From Phycisphaerales bacterium (GTDB lineage Bacteria > Planctomycetota > Phycisphaerae > Phycisphaerales > SM1A02), in the NCBI GenBank assembly GCA_009691805.1, contig SIAK01000018.1, positions 1-50,977 on the forward strand: a stretch of DNA of 50,977 bases, read 5' to 3'. Shown here one piece after another: positions 33,870-43,547 of this stretch (within the stretch, counting starts at the first letter, position 1; each line of letters starts with the position of its first letter). The notes under the pieces were generated by a model that worked only from the letters and a program-made list of their open reading frames with translations, was not told where the DNA came from and ran no database searches. The position numbers and the translations under genes were made by a program.

Positions 33870-35723
33870 TCAGAAGTTGCTGTTCGCCCACATCGCGATG
33901 TTGAGCATAGGCCAAGAGAGACGCCAGTGCCGCGACGGCTCGTTGCGAACAAGTTCGATCGCCGCAGGTGAAAGCATTGCGCGGGCGGCGTCACCTTCAA
34001 GCACGGCTGTGCAGTCGGGCATCCATTCCTGAAATGGAAGTGGGAAACTCGCTTTGGGCCGCGCAACGATGGAAGGTGGAAGAACATCAGCGAATGCAGC
34101 CTTGAGCACACGCTTTCCAACGAGTGTGCGCGTGCATGTCGTGCCGGACGCATGCTCTTGGAAGAGCAGGGATGCGGGAATCGCGCGCGCAACTTCAAGT
34201 ACACGCACATCACTAAACGGAACGCGCCCTTCAACAGAGTGCAGCATCAAGTTGGAGTTCAGCCGTTCGAGCAGATTGAGTAGGTTGAATTCTTGTTGCA
34301 CCGCAAGATGCGTTTCAAGCAGCGACGGATCGCCCGCCTGTTCGAAGCGCAGCGCGAGCTCTTGTTCGAGCAGCGGCTCAAGTCGCGCTGCCAATCGCGC
34401 CTTGGGCGCAAGCAATTCTGGAACAGCCGCAGTGGGCGCCCAAGAGAATGCGTCAAGGTGAAATGCAGCGGCGTCTTGTGCGCTCGGACGATGTCCATGA
34501 TGCTGCGCGTGTTCAAGGAAGCCCTGAATTGCAGCGATGGCAGGCTCATAGCCGCCGAACAATTCATCCGCGCCTTCGCCTGAAAGCGCAACCTTCGCGT
34601 GCGGGCGAATGCTTTCGGCGAGTGCGGAGATTGCAATCTCATTAGGCGTTGCGAGGGGCAGTCCGAGCCTTTGCACAGACGATTGCCAGCGACGCAAGAA
34701 CTCGCCGCGACGGACGATGCACTCGTGGTGCTCGCTGCGAAGTCGGCGCGCGACATGTCGTGCGTGCGTGAGATCGGTGGCTGAAGAAATCTCGTCACCT
34801 TCTGCACCTGCGGCAAATGTCGATGCGCCACAGCCATGCGCGCGCGCGATCGCTGCGATGATCGTGCTGTCGACGCCACCCGAGAGCAACGAGGCGACGG
34901 GCACATCCGATTGCAGATGTTTCACGATGCTCTCGATAACGGCCTCGCGTACTGCCGCGGCAGCATCTGCGAGCGTTGTCAGAGAGTCTGGTGCGGTCGA
35001 TGCGAATTCGTGGAACGCAAGCAGTTGCACGTCTCGCGAATCTGCGCGCAGTTGTGCGTGCAAGAGATGACCAGGTCGAAGCGAACGAATGCCTTCATAC
35101 AGCGTGCGCTCGCCGAAACTTCGCCGTGGCATACGAAGATACGCGCCGACCGCTGCGAGATCAGGAGCTTTGCGAACCGCGGAGTGTTTGAGAATCGCGG
35201 GGATCTCGCTTGCGAAGACCAAGACAGGACCGTAGCTGTCTCGCGCAATCGTCCAATGCATCGGCACGATGCCTAGAGGATCGCGCGCAAGAATGAGTTC
35301 GTCACTTTCAGGAAACCACGCAGCAATGGCAAACATGCCGCGCAATCGAGGCAGCGCTTCCGCGCCCCAGGCACTGAACGCAAACGCGAGTGTCTCTGCA
35401 TCGCCGTGCGTTTGAAATTGTGCACCGAGTGCAATCAGTTCGCGGCGGACTTCGAGGTGGTTGTAAATCTCACCATTGAACGCAACGACAACATCGCTCC
35501 CATTGGGGCAACGTGCGCGAACAGGTTGTACGCCGCGTTCAGGATCAAGAATCGCGAGGCGCGCGTGACCGAGCGCCAGTGCTCCGAAGCATTCGACGCG
35601 AAGATCATCGGGTCCGCGATGCGCAATCGCCGCGAGCATTGAGCGCACTGTGCGATTGCCCTCGTCGCGATCGTGATCGCGCGAGGAACCACTCCATGAT
35701 GCAAAACCTGCAACTCCACACAT
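33870..35723 (-). CDS. asnB: Asparagine synthetase (glutamine-hydrolysing)
   Basis: 618 residues. Cys2 follows Met (MCGVAGFASWSG), the N-terminal nucleophile of the Ntn glutaminase domain, which fixes the start at 35723. IAHRGPDD, LGHARLAILDPERGVQPV and AFNGEIYNHLEVR complete that domain. The synthetase domain has the PP-loop SLLSGGVDSTIIAA and ALSGEGADELFGGYE. VEGRVPFSD and the C-terminal region fit AsnB enzymes that make asparagine from aspartate, ATP and glutamine. At 618 residues it is nearer to the longer AsnB class often linked to polysaccharide or peptide modification, so a substrate other than free aspartate is possible. Confidence 0.92.
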   Translation of the reverse strand: MCGVAGFASWSGSSRDHDRDEGNRTVRSMLAAIAHRGPDDLRVECFGALALGHARLAILDPERGVQPVRARCPNGSDVVVAFNGEIYNHLEVRRELIALGAQFQTHGDAETLAFAFSAWGAEALPRLRGMFAIAAWFPESDELILARDPLGIVPMHWTIARDSYGPVLVFASEIPAILKHSAVRKAPDLAAVGAYLRMPRRSFGERTLYEGIRSLRPGHLLHAQLRADSRDVQLLAFHEFASTAPDSLTTLADAAAAVREAVIESIVKHLQSDVPVASLLSGGVDSTIIAAIARAHGCGASTFAAGAEGDEISSATDLTHARHVARRLRSEHHECIVRRGEFLRRWQSSVQRLGLPLATPNEIAISALAESIRPHAKVALSGEGADELFGGYEPAIAAIQGFLEHAQHHGHRPSAQDAAAFHLDAFSWAPTAAVPELLAPKARLAARLEPLLEQELALRFEQAGDPSLLETHLAVQQEFNLLNLLERLNSNLMLHSVEGRVPFSDVRVLEVARAIPASLLFQEHASGTTCTRTLVGKRVLKAAFADVLPPSIVARPKASFPLPFQEWMPDCTAVLEGDAARAMLSPAAIELVRNEPSRHWRLSWPMLNIAMWANSNF

Positions 35724-35943
35724 TCCGAAAACTTTGGCTGAGGGAACTTTCTTCCGCGATCGCATAGAGCGATCACTGACGCTCTTGCATCGGCACTTCT
35801 GCGAGTCTGCTGCATGGTGTTTTTGGGGAAAGTTGGAGACATTGAGTCATAGGGCAGATTCGGCGTAGTTGAGCGCACGCGCGCAATCTGCCCCGTGCCG
35901 TATGCACCTTGCGCACGATCGCGAGAGGCGGCAACATTCACGC

Positions 35944-37971
35944 ATGCTTGCTCGAAACCTATTGCGGTGCGTCTCTTTCTCTCTCGTATTGTCGGCGGCG
36001 GCGCAGGCGGAATTGCGATTGGGCTCGCCGTTTTCCGAGTCGATGGTGTTGCAGCGCGGCGTGCAAGTTCCGATTTGGGGAACCACCACACCCAACTCGC
36101 TCGTCACCGTGCAGTTTGGCTCTCAGGCGGTGCAGGCGCAATCAGGCGCGGATGGCAAGTTCATGCTTTCGCTTGAACCACTCATCGCAAGCCGAACGCC
36201 CGCCGTGTTGATCGTGACGAGTGGCACCGATGAGGTGAGCATCAACGATGTGTTGGTAGGAGAAGTGTGGATTGCGTCTGGGCAGTCGAACATGGAATGG
36301 AGCGTTGCTCATTCGGATGATCTAGCGCGCGATCAACGCGAAGCGACGAACAGCAGCATTCGCATTTTCAAAGGCGCGCATGCAACAGCGTCCACGCCGC
36401 TCACGAGCGTCACTGGTTCGTGGACTGTCGCGAATGCAAACTCTGTTGGCGGATTCACAGCAGTCGGATACTCGTTCGCACAAGCGCTCTCGACAACGCT
36501 GGATGTTCCGGTCGGCATTCTTGATCTTTCGTGGGGTGGCTCTCGCATTGAACCTTGGATCCCGCGCGAAGGATTCGTTAGCACGGGATCGTGGCAGCGC
36601 AAACTTGATTCGATCGATCGCACGCAGAAAACTTGGCGCGAGCTTGATGGTCCCACGATCGCGCAGTTGCTCAATCGCGCGGACGGATTCAATCGCCGGC
36701 AAAAGGAAGATTTTTTCACCCATCAACTTGGCACTGAACGCGGCATGGTCGAGGGCTTCTACAAACCTGAGTTCGATGATTCGAGTTGGGCGACTTGCAC
36801 GCTTCCAAACCTCTTCGATGCGGTCGACGCTTCGCTTGCGAGCTATGACGGAACAGTCTGGTTTCGTAGGAGTTTCACGATTCCAGAAGGGATGAGCCAG
36901 ACGCCGTTGCGTTTCGTTTTTCCAGCAATCGATGACAGTGACGTGACGTATCTCGATCACGCGCGACTTGGAGACACGGTGGGCGATTGGCAATCCGCGC
37001 GTGCCTACCGCATGCCTGCGGGGCTTGCGGCAGGAGAGCATTCACTTTCGATCTGCGTGATTGATGACGCGGGAAATGGAGGGTTCGCAACATCGCAGCC
37101 GATGCGCATCGTGCGCGAGGATGATCAAACGAAGACGCTTTCGCTTGCGGGAGCGTGGAAGTGGCAGAAGGGCGGCGTGGTGCCGCGCGTGGGATATCCA
37201 GAGCAGTTCAATCCACTCAAAGAACCCAACGTCGCATTTGATTCACCGATGGCGATGTACAACGCGATGATTGCGCCGTGCGTTCCGTACGCAGTGCAAG
37301 GTGCGATTTGGTATCAGGGTGAATCGAATGCAGGAGAGCATGCGGAGTACGCCGTGCTGCTAAAGGCTCTCGTCAATGGCTGGCGCATCGTGTGGAAGAA
37401 CCCCAATCTTGCGTTTGGCAATGTGCAGCTGGCAGGATTCATGGCAGCTGCACCGAACGAGCCAGTGCAAGCCGGTTGGGCGTCGATTCGCAAGGCACAA
37501 GAGATTGGCGTGGATGCGATCGCTGCGGAGTTCCAAGGCAGCGCGGGGCTCGTCACTGCGATGGATATTGGAAACGCGAACGACATTCATCCCAAGAACA
37601 AGCGCGAAGTGGGCAATCGACTTTCGCGCTGGGCGCTTGAGCAGGTGTATCACTCGTCCGAAGGCGGGTGGGCTGGCCCTCGCTACAAGAGTGCGAGCGT
37701 TGTTGGCGCGACCGTCACACTGCAATTTGATCACGCGCAAGGTCTCGCAACGCGCGCGGGCGCTGCTCCGGGCGGCTTCGCAATCGCTGGGAAAGACGGT
37801 GTTTTCGTGTGGGCGGATGCCGTGATCGTTGGAGACACAGTGATCTTGACGTCATCGAAAGTGACGGAGCCCGCGAGCGTTGCCTACGCGTGTCAGAACT
37901 TTCCAGAGAGCGCGAACGCCATCAACGCGGAAGGCCTGCCGATGTATCCCTTCCAAGTCAACGTTCCGTAA
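35944..37971 (+). CDS. Sialate O-acetylesterase-like secreted SGNH esterase
   Basis: 675 residues with a signal peptide (CVSFSLVLSAAAQAE). An N-terminal immunoglobulin-like domain (about 20-95, MVLQRGVQVPIWG) precedes the SGNH hydrolase: Ser115 in ASGQSNMEW, AIWYQGESNAGEHAEY (block III) and the catalytic dyad in NDIHPKNK (His549). Between the blocks lies a galactose-binding-type beta-sandwich (about 250-400, TVWFRRSFTIPEG). This arrangement matches sialate O-acetylesterases, which deacetylate sialic acids or plant/algal acetylated glycans; the true substrate here is probably an environmental acetylated polysaccharide. ATG 35944 is chosen because upstream in-frame starts would precede the signal peptide. 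Confidence 0.9.
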   Translation: MLARNLLRCVSFSLVLSAAAQAELRLGSPFSESMVLQRGVQVPIWGTTTPNSLVTVQFGSQAVQAQSGADGKFMLSLEPLIASRTPAVLIVTSGTDEVSINDVLVGEVWIASGQSNMEWSVAHSDDLARDQREATNSSIRIFKGAHATASTPLTSVTGSWTVANANSVGGFTAVGYSFAQALSTTLDVPVGILDLSWGGSRIEPWIPREGFVSTGSWQRKLDSIDRTQKTWRELDGPTIAQLLNRADGFNRRQKEDFFTHQLGTERGMVEGFYKPEFDDSSWATCTLPNLFDAVDASLASYDGTVWFRRSFTIPEGMSQTPLRFVFPAIDDSDVTYLDHARLGDTVGDWQSARAYRMPAGLAAGEHSLSICVIDDAGNGGFATSQPMRIVREDDQTKTLSLAGAWKWQKGGVVPRVGYPEQFNPLKEPNVAFDSPMAMYNAMIAPCVPYAVQGAIWYQGESNAGEHAEYAVLLKALVNGWRIVWKNPNLAFGNVQLAGFMAAAPNEPVQAGWASIRKAQEIGVDAIAAEFQGSAGLVTAMDIGNANDIHPKNKREVGNRLSRWALEQVYHSSEGGWAGPRYKSASVVGATVTLQFDHAQGLATRAGAAPGGFAIAGKDGVFVWADAVIVGDTVILTSSKVTEPASVAYACQNFPESANAINAEGLPMYPFQVNVP

Positions 37972-37982
37972 CACGCGAGCAA

Positions 37983-38879
37983 TCAGCCACTCGGCTCGTC
38001 GTCGAGCTTCTTGAAGATGAAGCAGTAGTTGAAGCCGCGCAGGAAGAAGTTGCCTTCCTCTGCGGCTTTACGCCAGTTTCCCTTGTCAAGTTTGCGATTG
38101 CCGCGGACGACCGAAATGATGTCCACCGGCGACATGTACTTTCGCATGATCGAGAAGAGCTCGAATCCGATCGGCATGAACTCGCCGCCGCCACCGCCTT
38201 TGGGTCCTATTCGCTTACGCCAAGAGTCGCTGACGTAGAGAGCCATGTAGCGCCGATTCTTCAGTACGCGATGGATCTCGCGAATCACATCTTCCATCGC
38301 TTTGTAGTACGCCGCGCCGTGATCGTCGCCGCCTGAATCAAGTCGACCGATGCAGCGAGGATCATCGGAGTATTCGACATGTGTCGAATACGGTGGATCA
38401 ATGAAGACGAAGTCGGCGCTTGAGGATTCGAGCGGAAGTTTGCGCGAATCGTTCTTGCGAATCTCTTGCCGCTGCGGATTGAGATCGAATCCAACGCCTG
38501 TGCGTTGAAGATCTCGGCACACATCAAGTGTCGTCCCAGATCCGCACATCGGATCGACCACGGTGTCGCCCTCGCGCGTGTAGCGCGTGAGCAATTGCCA
38601 GATGACCCAGGAAGGCGTCGCGCCGATGTAGTCCTTGTCGCCCTGCATGCTTCCCGCGCCAACGACAGAGTCGCCTTCGATCTTGATTTCGCGAGGCGCT
38701 TGCGATGCAGCTTGTGCGCGGCGAATGTGCACACTGTCGTAATGTTGACTCGGGTATTCCCACAGCGTCGTAGGAAAAACTTTCAACGGCGGGCGTTCGA
38801 CGCGTTGACGCCCATCGTCATCATCGCGGGAAGAGCGAGGTGATCGAAAATCAGAAGGACCGTGGTCGCGCAAAGACAT
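37983..38879 (-). CDS. DNA methyltransferase (motif I then DPPY)
   Basis: 298 residues. The SAM motif VVDPMCGSGTTLDVCRDLQRTGVGFDLNP (about 115-142) precedes the catalytic FIDPPYSTHVEYS (about 168), consistent with an N6-adenine methyltransferase of alpha/gamma-like order. The N-terminal stretch TTLWEYPSQHY is shared with a family of solitary bacterial methylases; the last 25 residues carry FFLRGFNYCFIFKK. The N-terminus is highly charged (SRDDDDGRQR). No restriction gene adjoins it. An RNA or guanine-N2 methylase cannot be excluded, since DPPY also occurs in those. TACCAT at 38888-38893 lies eight bases before ATG. Confidence 0.85.
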   Translation of the reverse strand: MSLRDHGPSDFRSPRSSRDDDDGRQRVERPPLKVFPTTLWEYPSQHYDSVHIRRAQAASQAPREIKIEGDSVVGAGSMQGDKDYIGATPSWVIWQLLTRYTREGDTVVDPMCGSGTTLDVCRDLQRTGVGFDLNPQRQEIRKNDSRKLPLESSSADFVFIDPPYSTHVEYSDDPRCIGRLDSGGDDHGAAYYKAMEDVIREIHRVLKNRRYMALYVSDSWRKRIGPKGGGGGEFMPIGFELFSIMRKYMSPVDIISVVRGNRKLDKGNWRKAAEEGNFFLRGFNYCFIFKKLDDEPSG

Positions 38880-38909
38880 GGCGCGAGATGGTACGACTTC
38901 TCGCGGTGC

Positions 38910-40031
38910 TTACGAAAAAAACGTGGGGATTGCGCCGACGAGCGCGGCGAACGCGACAATGAGCGCGCTCGTCCACGCTCTGCGATAGAACGAAGCAACC
39001 AGCATCGCGCCCATGCAGAGCAGCAGCGGGGTGAGTGCGAAGTCTTCTGAGTGGCCACCGATTCGAACGCGCAGCGCAGCAACCGCCAAGAGCAGCGCGG
39101 TCGCGACGACAGCACCCGCAGCAGCTGCAGCGATGCCATCAAGGAGCGCGTGCAGTCGCGGCATCTGCATGATGCGTTCAAAGAAGTGGTGGCCGATGAG
39201 CGTAAAGCTGAAGGCGGGAAGAAAAATTCCAACGGTCATCGCAAGTGCGCCCACGACTCCGCCGCCCATGAATCCAACAAACGTCGCGAAGACAACGAGT
39301 GGTGCGGGCAACACACTTGCAATCGCGATCGCATCGAGAAACTGTGTGTGTTCCATCCATCCCGCGCTTCCCGTCGCTGTCGCTTCAAGCACGGGAATGG
39401 CAACATACGCACCGCCGAAACTTGTGAGACCTCCCCAAAGTCCATCTCGAAAAAGCTGCACCGTCGATGGCGCGGCGCGCAAAGCGGCATCCGCTTCATT
39501 CGTCGCGTGTACGAGTGATGTCTGCAACACGAGCATCGTGAGACACGCGATGATCGCGATGCAGAGTGTGACTCGCGTCCTCGTCATGCGGCGAAAGATC
39601 AGCCATGCGGCGCGCAGAATGACTCCCGCGATCGCGGCTTGCACTGCGACGAGCATCGGCTGCATGACACCGGTCGTCTCTCGGCATTGCAGGTAAAGCC
39701 AGCTCGCAAGAAGCATGAGCACCACGCCTGGCAGCATGAATCCGAGACCTGCGGCGATCGCGCCGAGTCGTCCTCCACGCAACATGCCAAACCAACAGCA
39801 GAGTTCGTGTGCCTCAGGTCCGGGCAATGCCTGATAGAGCGCGAGTGCGCGACGAAATCGTGTCTCATCAACCCACGCGTCACGCACGACAAGTTCTTCA
39901 TGCAGCATCGCAATTTGTGCGGTTGGTCCTCCGAAGGCGCGCAATCCAAAGTGGAAGAATCGAACACCAATGCGACACGCGCTCCACTGCGAGAGTGCGT
40001 TTTCAGTGGGGATAGGCGTGGGGCAGGACAT
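38910..40031 (-). CDS. chrA: ChrA-type chromate ion transporter
   Basis: 373 residues with about ten hydrophobic segments in two homologous halves, as in long-chain CHR proteins. Half one has FGLRAFGGPTAQIAMLHEELVVRD and YQALPGPEAHELC; half two has LWGGLTSFGGAYVAIPVLEA and AIASVLPAPLVVFATFVGFMGGG. CHR family members expel chromate by proton antiport; some relatives have other substrates. The ATG at 40031 is preferred to a TTG at 40052. It lies head to head with the metzincin gene, 96 bases apart. Confidence 0.9.
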   Translation of the reverse strand: MSCPTPIPTENALSQWSACRIGVRFFHFGLRAFGGPTAQIAMLHEELVVRDAWVDETRFRRALALYQALPGPEAHELCCWFGMLRGGRLGAIAAGLGFMLPGVVLMLLASWLYLQCRETTGVMQPMLVAVQAAIAGVILRAAWLIFRRMTRTRVTLCIAIIACLTMLVLQTSLVHATNEADAALRAAPSTVQLFRDGLWGGLTSFGGAYVAIPVLEATATGSAGWMEHTQFLDAIAIASVLPAPLVVFATFVGFMGGGVVGALAMTVGIFLPAFSFTLIGHHFFERIMQMPRLHALLDGIAAAAAGAVVATALLLAVAALRVRIGGHSEDFALTPLLLCMGAMLVASFYRRAWTSALIVAFAALVGAIPTFFS

Positions 40032-40127
40032 CGGAGAATCTGAGCGTGACAATTACCACGAATATCGAAACGCGTTTGAGTATCTGCAGCAGCGTGGGGT
40101 AGAGTCAAGACTGGAGATTCCCACAGC

Positions 40128-42359
40128 ATGCAGCCGTTACTCGATTCGGTTCGACCCTTCGCTTTGGCTTGCGCGGTGCTTACTGCAGGTTGCTGCATCT
40201 CTTCCGCGCATGCGGTGGATGTCAGCATCGCCGCGATTGAGATCACGCAAGGCTCGCAGGTCGCCGCGAATTCAACCGCGCTCGTCGCGCTCAATCCGAC
40301 AGCGATTCGCGTGAAGGTCGCGCTCAATGGGCAGACCACGCCGCAATCAGGCGTCGATGCAATAGTGCGTGTGTATTCAAACGGCATCGAGATTGCTGGC
40401 TCGCCGCTCTACAGCACGAATGGTCCCATCACCGCGCCTGTTGCGCCGAACAGCGCGAACGTGAACGACACGCTGAATTTTTACTTCATACCTCCGCAGA
40501 GTGTGAACGTCGATTTCGTCGTGACGCTCAATCCGTTTCGCACGCTCGTGGAAACGAACTACGCGAATAATGGTGGGTCGGTCATCGATCGCGCGTTCTC
40601 CTGTCGCAAGATCGTCGAGTTGGCGTATGTGCCGATCAACTACACCATTGGCGGCGGCTTGCCTTCCGCGGCGATGATGCAACCGGGTAATGGCGACAAT
40701 TTCCTGCGCGGCATTTACCGCGTGCGCGATTGGAACTACCACCGCTCGTCGCTCGGGAGTTTGACTTGGACGTCGGATGTGAATTCTTCAGCAACGACGC
40801 TGCTCAACACGCTCAACGACATTCGACAGAATCAGATTCCTGCTGCGGGATACACGCGCCCTGAGTTCATCTACGGCTGGCTGTTAGGGAACCCGTACAG
40901 CGGCAACGGTGTTGCGATTGGAATTCCTGGTGCTGCGGCGTTTGGCAACACATTGCTCTCGAAGTATCAGCGCACGTTTGCGCATGAAGTCGGGCATTTG
41001 TGGGGCCTACAGCACAACACCACGACGATCGGTGTCGTTGCCTTCGATGTTGAGAACCACCTGCGTGATCCACTCGCGATTGGACAACCGATGGCGACGA
41101 CGAAGAAGGACATCATGTACGCGGGTCTCACGACGATTGAAGCGTGGGTGAATCAAACAACGTATCTCGATGCGATCAACGACGCGCGTTCAGCGTGCAC
41201 GGCGGCGAGTGGCGGAGCCGAGAGCGGCGGCGGCGCATCGGATGAAGGCGCGCAAGCGATTCGTTTCGCGGGCACGCACGATCACGTTGCTCGACGTATC
41301 ACGTTGCAGCCTGCGTTTGATCTCGTGTCGGGCATCATCGACAGCGATGACCCAACGGGCAACGTTTGGGTGGAGGCGTACGACAATGACGGCGTTCTCA
41401 TCTACGCGATACGCAAAGACACCGAGCGCTGCCGCGAAGCATGCGAAGAAGAATGCACGCTGCATGCGGAGACTTCGTTCTACGCAGTCTTGCCGCGTTT
41501 TCATGGTGACGATGAGATTGCGCGCGTGACGCTTCGCGAAGTTCGCACGGGCGACATTCTTGCGGAGTCCACACGCAGCAAGAATGCGCCTGTTGTGCAG
41601 AGCATGTCCGTTGCGCCACTCGTTGCAATCATGGGCAAGCGCGCGGACCCTGCACAAGCCGTGCTGCGCGGTTCGATCGTGGTTGACTGGTCGGCGATCG
41701 ATCGCGATGGCGACGCGCTTGTCGCGAATCTTCTCTATTCACCGGATGCGGGGAATGCGTGGATTGCAGTCGCATTCAATGATGCGTCGGGGCGGGTCGT
41801 CTTCGATGCTGATGCGTTGCCACAGAGTCGCGCGCACGCGGGGCGCTTCCGACTTCGCGTGAGTGACGGCTTTAACACGACAGACGCTGAATTCGAACAA
41901 GCTTTCAGTATGGGCGCAGGTACGCCGCCTGATGTCCATCTGCTTTCGCCCAACACAGGCGTGAGTGTCCCACAAGGTTCCACGGTGATTTTCCACGCCA
42001 GCGCGTGGGATATGGATGATCAGTACTTCAATGATGGTGGCGTCACATGGACAAGTTCACTCGACGGCGCGCTCGGCACAGGGCGTGTGCTTGCGAAGCG
42101 AAACTTGTCAGCGGGTACGCACGCGATGACATTGCGAGGCACTGACGCATCGGGGATGTTTACCGATGTCAAATTTTCGATGGTCGTCTCCGCGCGAGAA
42201 TTCAACTCAGGCGATCTCGATGGTGATGGCCTCGTGAACGCAGCGGATCTCGCGATCATGCTTTCAGGGTGGAATGGCAATGGTCTTGGCGATCTCAATC
42301 TCAGTGGCACGATTGGCGCAGAAGATCTTGCGATGCTGCTTTCGCGTTGGGACGCGTAA
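40128..42359 (+). CDS. Secreted metzincin-like protein with dockerin-type tail
   Basis: 743 residues. A signal peptide (LACAVLTAGCCISSAHA) is followed by a CARDB-like beta domain (about 30-160). A protease-like region follows with HEVGHLWGLQH (286-296), the complete zinc motif HExxHxxGxxH of metzincins, and downstream DIMYAG as a likely Met-turn. After a Ser/Gly linker come beta-sandwich domains (SGIIDSDDPTGNVWVEAYDNDG; Ig/cadherin-like around 520-690). The C-terminus has two EF-hand-like calcium loops, GDLDGDGLVNAADLAIMLSG and GDLNLSGTIGAEDLAMLL, as in the dockerin-type tails of Phycisphaerae exoproteins. GGAG lies eleven bases before ATG. Confidence 0.88.
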   Translation: MQPLLDSVRPFALACAVLTAGCCISSAHAVDVSIAAIEITQGSQVAANSTALVALNPTAIRVKVALNGQTTPQSGVDAIVRVYSNGIEIAGSPLYSTNGPITAPVAPNSANVNDTLNFYFIPPQSVNVDFVVTLNPFRTLVETNYANNGGSVIDRAFSCRKIVELAYVPINYTIGGGLPSAAMMQPGNGDNFLRGIYRVRDWNYHRSSLGSLTWTSDVNSSATTLLNTLNDIRQNQIPAAGYTRPEFIYGWLLGNPYSGNGVAIGIPGAAAFGNTLLSKYQRTFAHEVGHLWGLQHNTTTIGVVAFDVENHLRDPLAIGQPMATTKKDIMYAGLTTIEAWVNQTTYLDAINDARSACTAASGGAESGGGASDEGAQAIRFAGTHDHVARRITLQPAFDLVSGIIDSDDPTGNVWVEAYDNDGVLIYAIRKDTERCREACEEECTLHAETSFYAVLPRFHGDDEIARVTLREVRTGDILAESTRSKNAPVVQSMSVAPLVAIMGKRADPAQAVLRGSIVVDWSAIDRDGDALVANLLYSPDAGNAWIAVAFNDASGRVVFDADALPQSRAHAGRFRLRVSDGFNTTDAEFEQAFSMGAGTPPDVHLLSPNTGVSVPQGSTVIFHASAWDMDDQYFNDGGVTWTSSLDGALGTGRVLAKRNLSAGTHAMTLRGTDASGMFTDVKFSMVVSAREFNSGDLDGDGLVNAADLAIMLSGWNGNGLGDLNLSGTIGAEDLAMLLSRWDA

Positions 42360-42365
42360 CACTGC

Positions 42366-43547
42366 ATGCACCACTTCGACGCAGTCATTCTCGGCCTTGG
42401 CGGCATCGGTTCTTCAGCGCTTGCGGAGAGTGCAGCGAGAGGCGTGCGCGTGTTGGGTGTCGATCAGTTTGATCCACCACACGCAAGGGGAAGTTCGCAT
42501 GGTGGAAGTCGCGTCATCCGACTCGCGTACTTCGAACACGAGGGCTATGTCCCTCTGTTGCGCGAATCCTTCGAAGCGTTCGATCGACTTTCGCGCGATG
42601 CTGGCGTGCAGCTGATCCATCGCACCGGACTTCTGCAAGGCGGCATGCCGAACAACACGATTACTGCAGGAACACTGGAGTCCGCTCGATTGCATGACTT
42701 GCGTGTGGAAGCGTTGACAGGTCGCGAAGCGTCGCGACGATTCCCTGCGTTTGAACTTCCCGAGGCGTGGGAGCTTGTCTATGAACATGACGCAGGATTC
42801 GTGCGACCTGAAGAGACGATTCGCGTGCAACTCGCGCGCGCACGAGCAGCAGGCGCAGAGATTCGCACGAACACGGAAGTTGTCGGGTGGGAAGACCGTG
42901 CGAGCAGCGTTCTGGTTCGATTCGCCGACGGAACTGAAGTGGAGACGGGGGCGCTTGTTGTCTGCGGCGGTGCATGGGCTCCGAAACTTCTGCATCGCTA
43001 TGAGAGCTTGCGTGCATTCAACTTGAAGCCCACGCGGCAGACCATTCTCTGGCTCGCTTCACGCGACGCGACGCAATCGCTCGGATCATTCAGCACAAAC
43101 GCGATGCCTGTCTGGCTCTTTGAAGATGGTGAGGCCGGCGCGCCGTATGGAGTTCCAGCGTTTGATGGAATGGGTTCGCCAAGCGGACTCAAAGTTGGAT
43201 TGCATCAACACGGCGGCGAAGCGATTGATCTCGCAAACTTTGATCGCACAGTGCTTGCGTGCACGGCGGACGCGATGCTGATGCGAGTCGCTCGCGTAGT
43301 ACGAGCCGCGCGCGATGCTGCAATCGTCGCAACGGCAACCTGCCTCTACACCGAGTCTCACGACGGTCACTTTGTCATCGATACGCTTTCCCCAGAGTCA
43401 CCGAATGTCATCGTCGCAACGGCGTGCAACGGACATGCATTCAAATTCGTTCCGGTGATCGGTCGCGTTATTGCGGATGCTATTGGGGATCGCTCGACTA
43501 TCAGCGCTGGAAGCGCCGCGTTCTTGGCGCGAGGCGCGCGAGGGTGA
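42366..43547 (+). CDS. Sarcosine oxidase/N-methyl-amino-acid oxidase family flavoenzyme
   Basis: 393 residues. FAD-binding Rossmann motif AVILGLGGIGSSALAESAARGVRVLGVDQ at the N-terminus, then GSSHGGSRVIRLAYFEHEGYVPLL, typical of monomeric sarcosine oxidase and N-methyltryptophan oxidase (SolA). Cys326 in TATCLYTESHDGHFVID is in the position of the covalent FAD attachment in MSOX, and NGHAFKFVPVIGRVIAD is the C-terminal FAD segment. It oxidises a secondary N-methyl amine to formaldehyde, H2O2 and the amine; whether sarcosine, N-methyltryptophan or another substrate is unknown. It begins seven bases after the metzincin stop codon. Confidence 0.9.
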   Translation: MHHFDAVILGLGGIGSSALAESAARGVRVLGVDQFDPPHARGSSHGGSRVIRLAYFEHEGYVPLLRESFEAFDRLSRDAGVQLIHRTGLLQGGMPNNTITAGTLESARLHDLRVEALTGREASRRFPAFELPEAWELVYEHDAGFVRPEETIRVQLARARAAGAEIRTNTEVVGWEDRASSVLVRFADGTEVETGALVVCGGAWAPKLLHRYESLRAFNLKPTRQTILWLASRDATQSLGSFSTNAMPVWLFEDGEAGAPYGVPAFDGMGSPSGLKVGLHQHGGEAIDLANFDRTVLACTADAMLMRVARVVRAARDAAIVATATCLYTESHDGHFVIDTLSPESPNVIVATACNGHAFKFVPVIGRVIADAIGDRSTISAGSAAFLARGARG

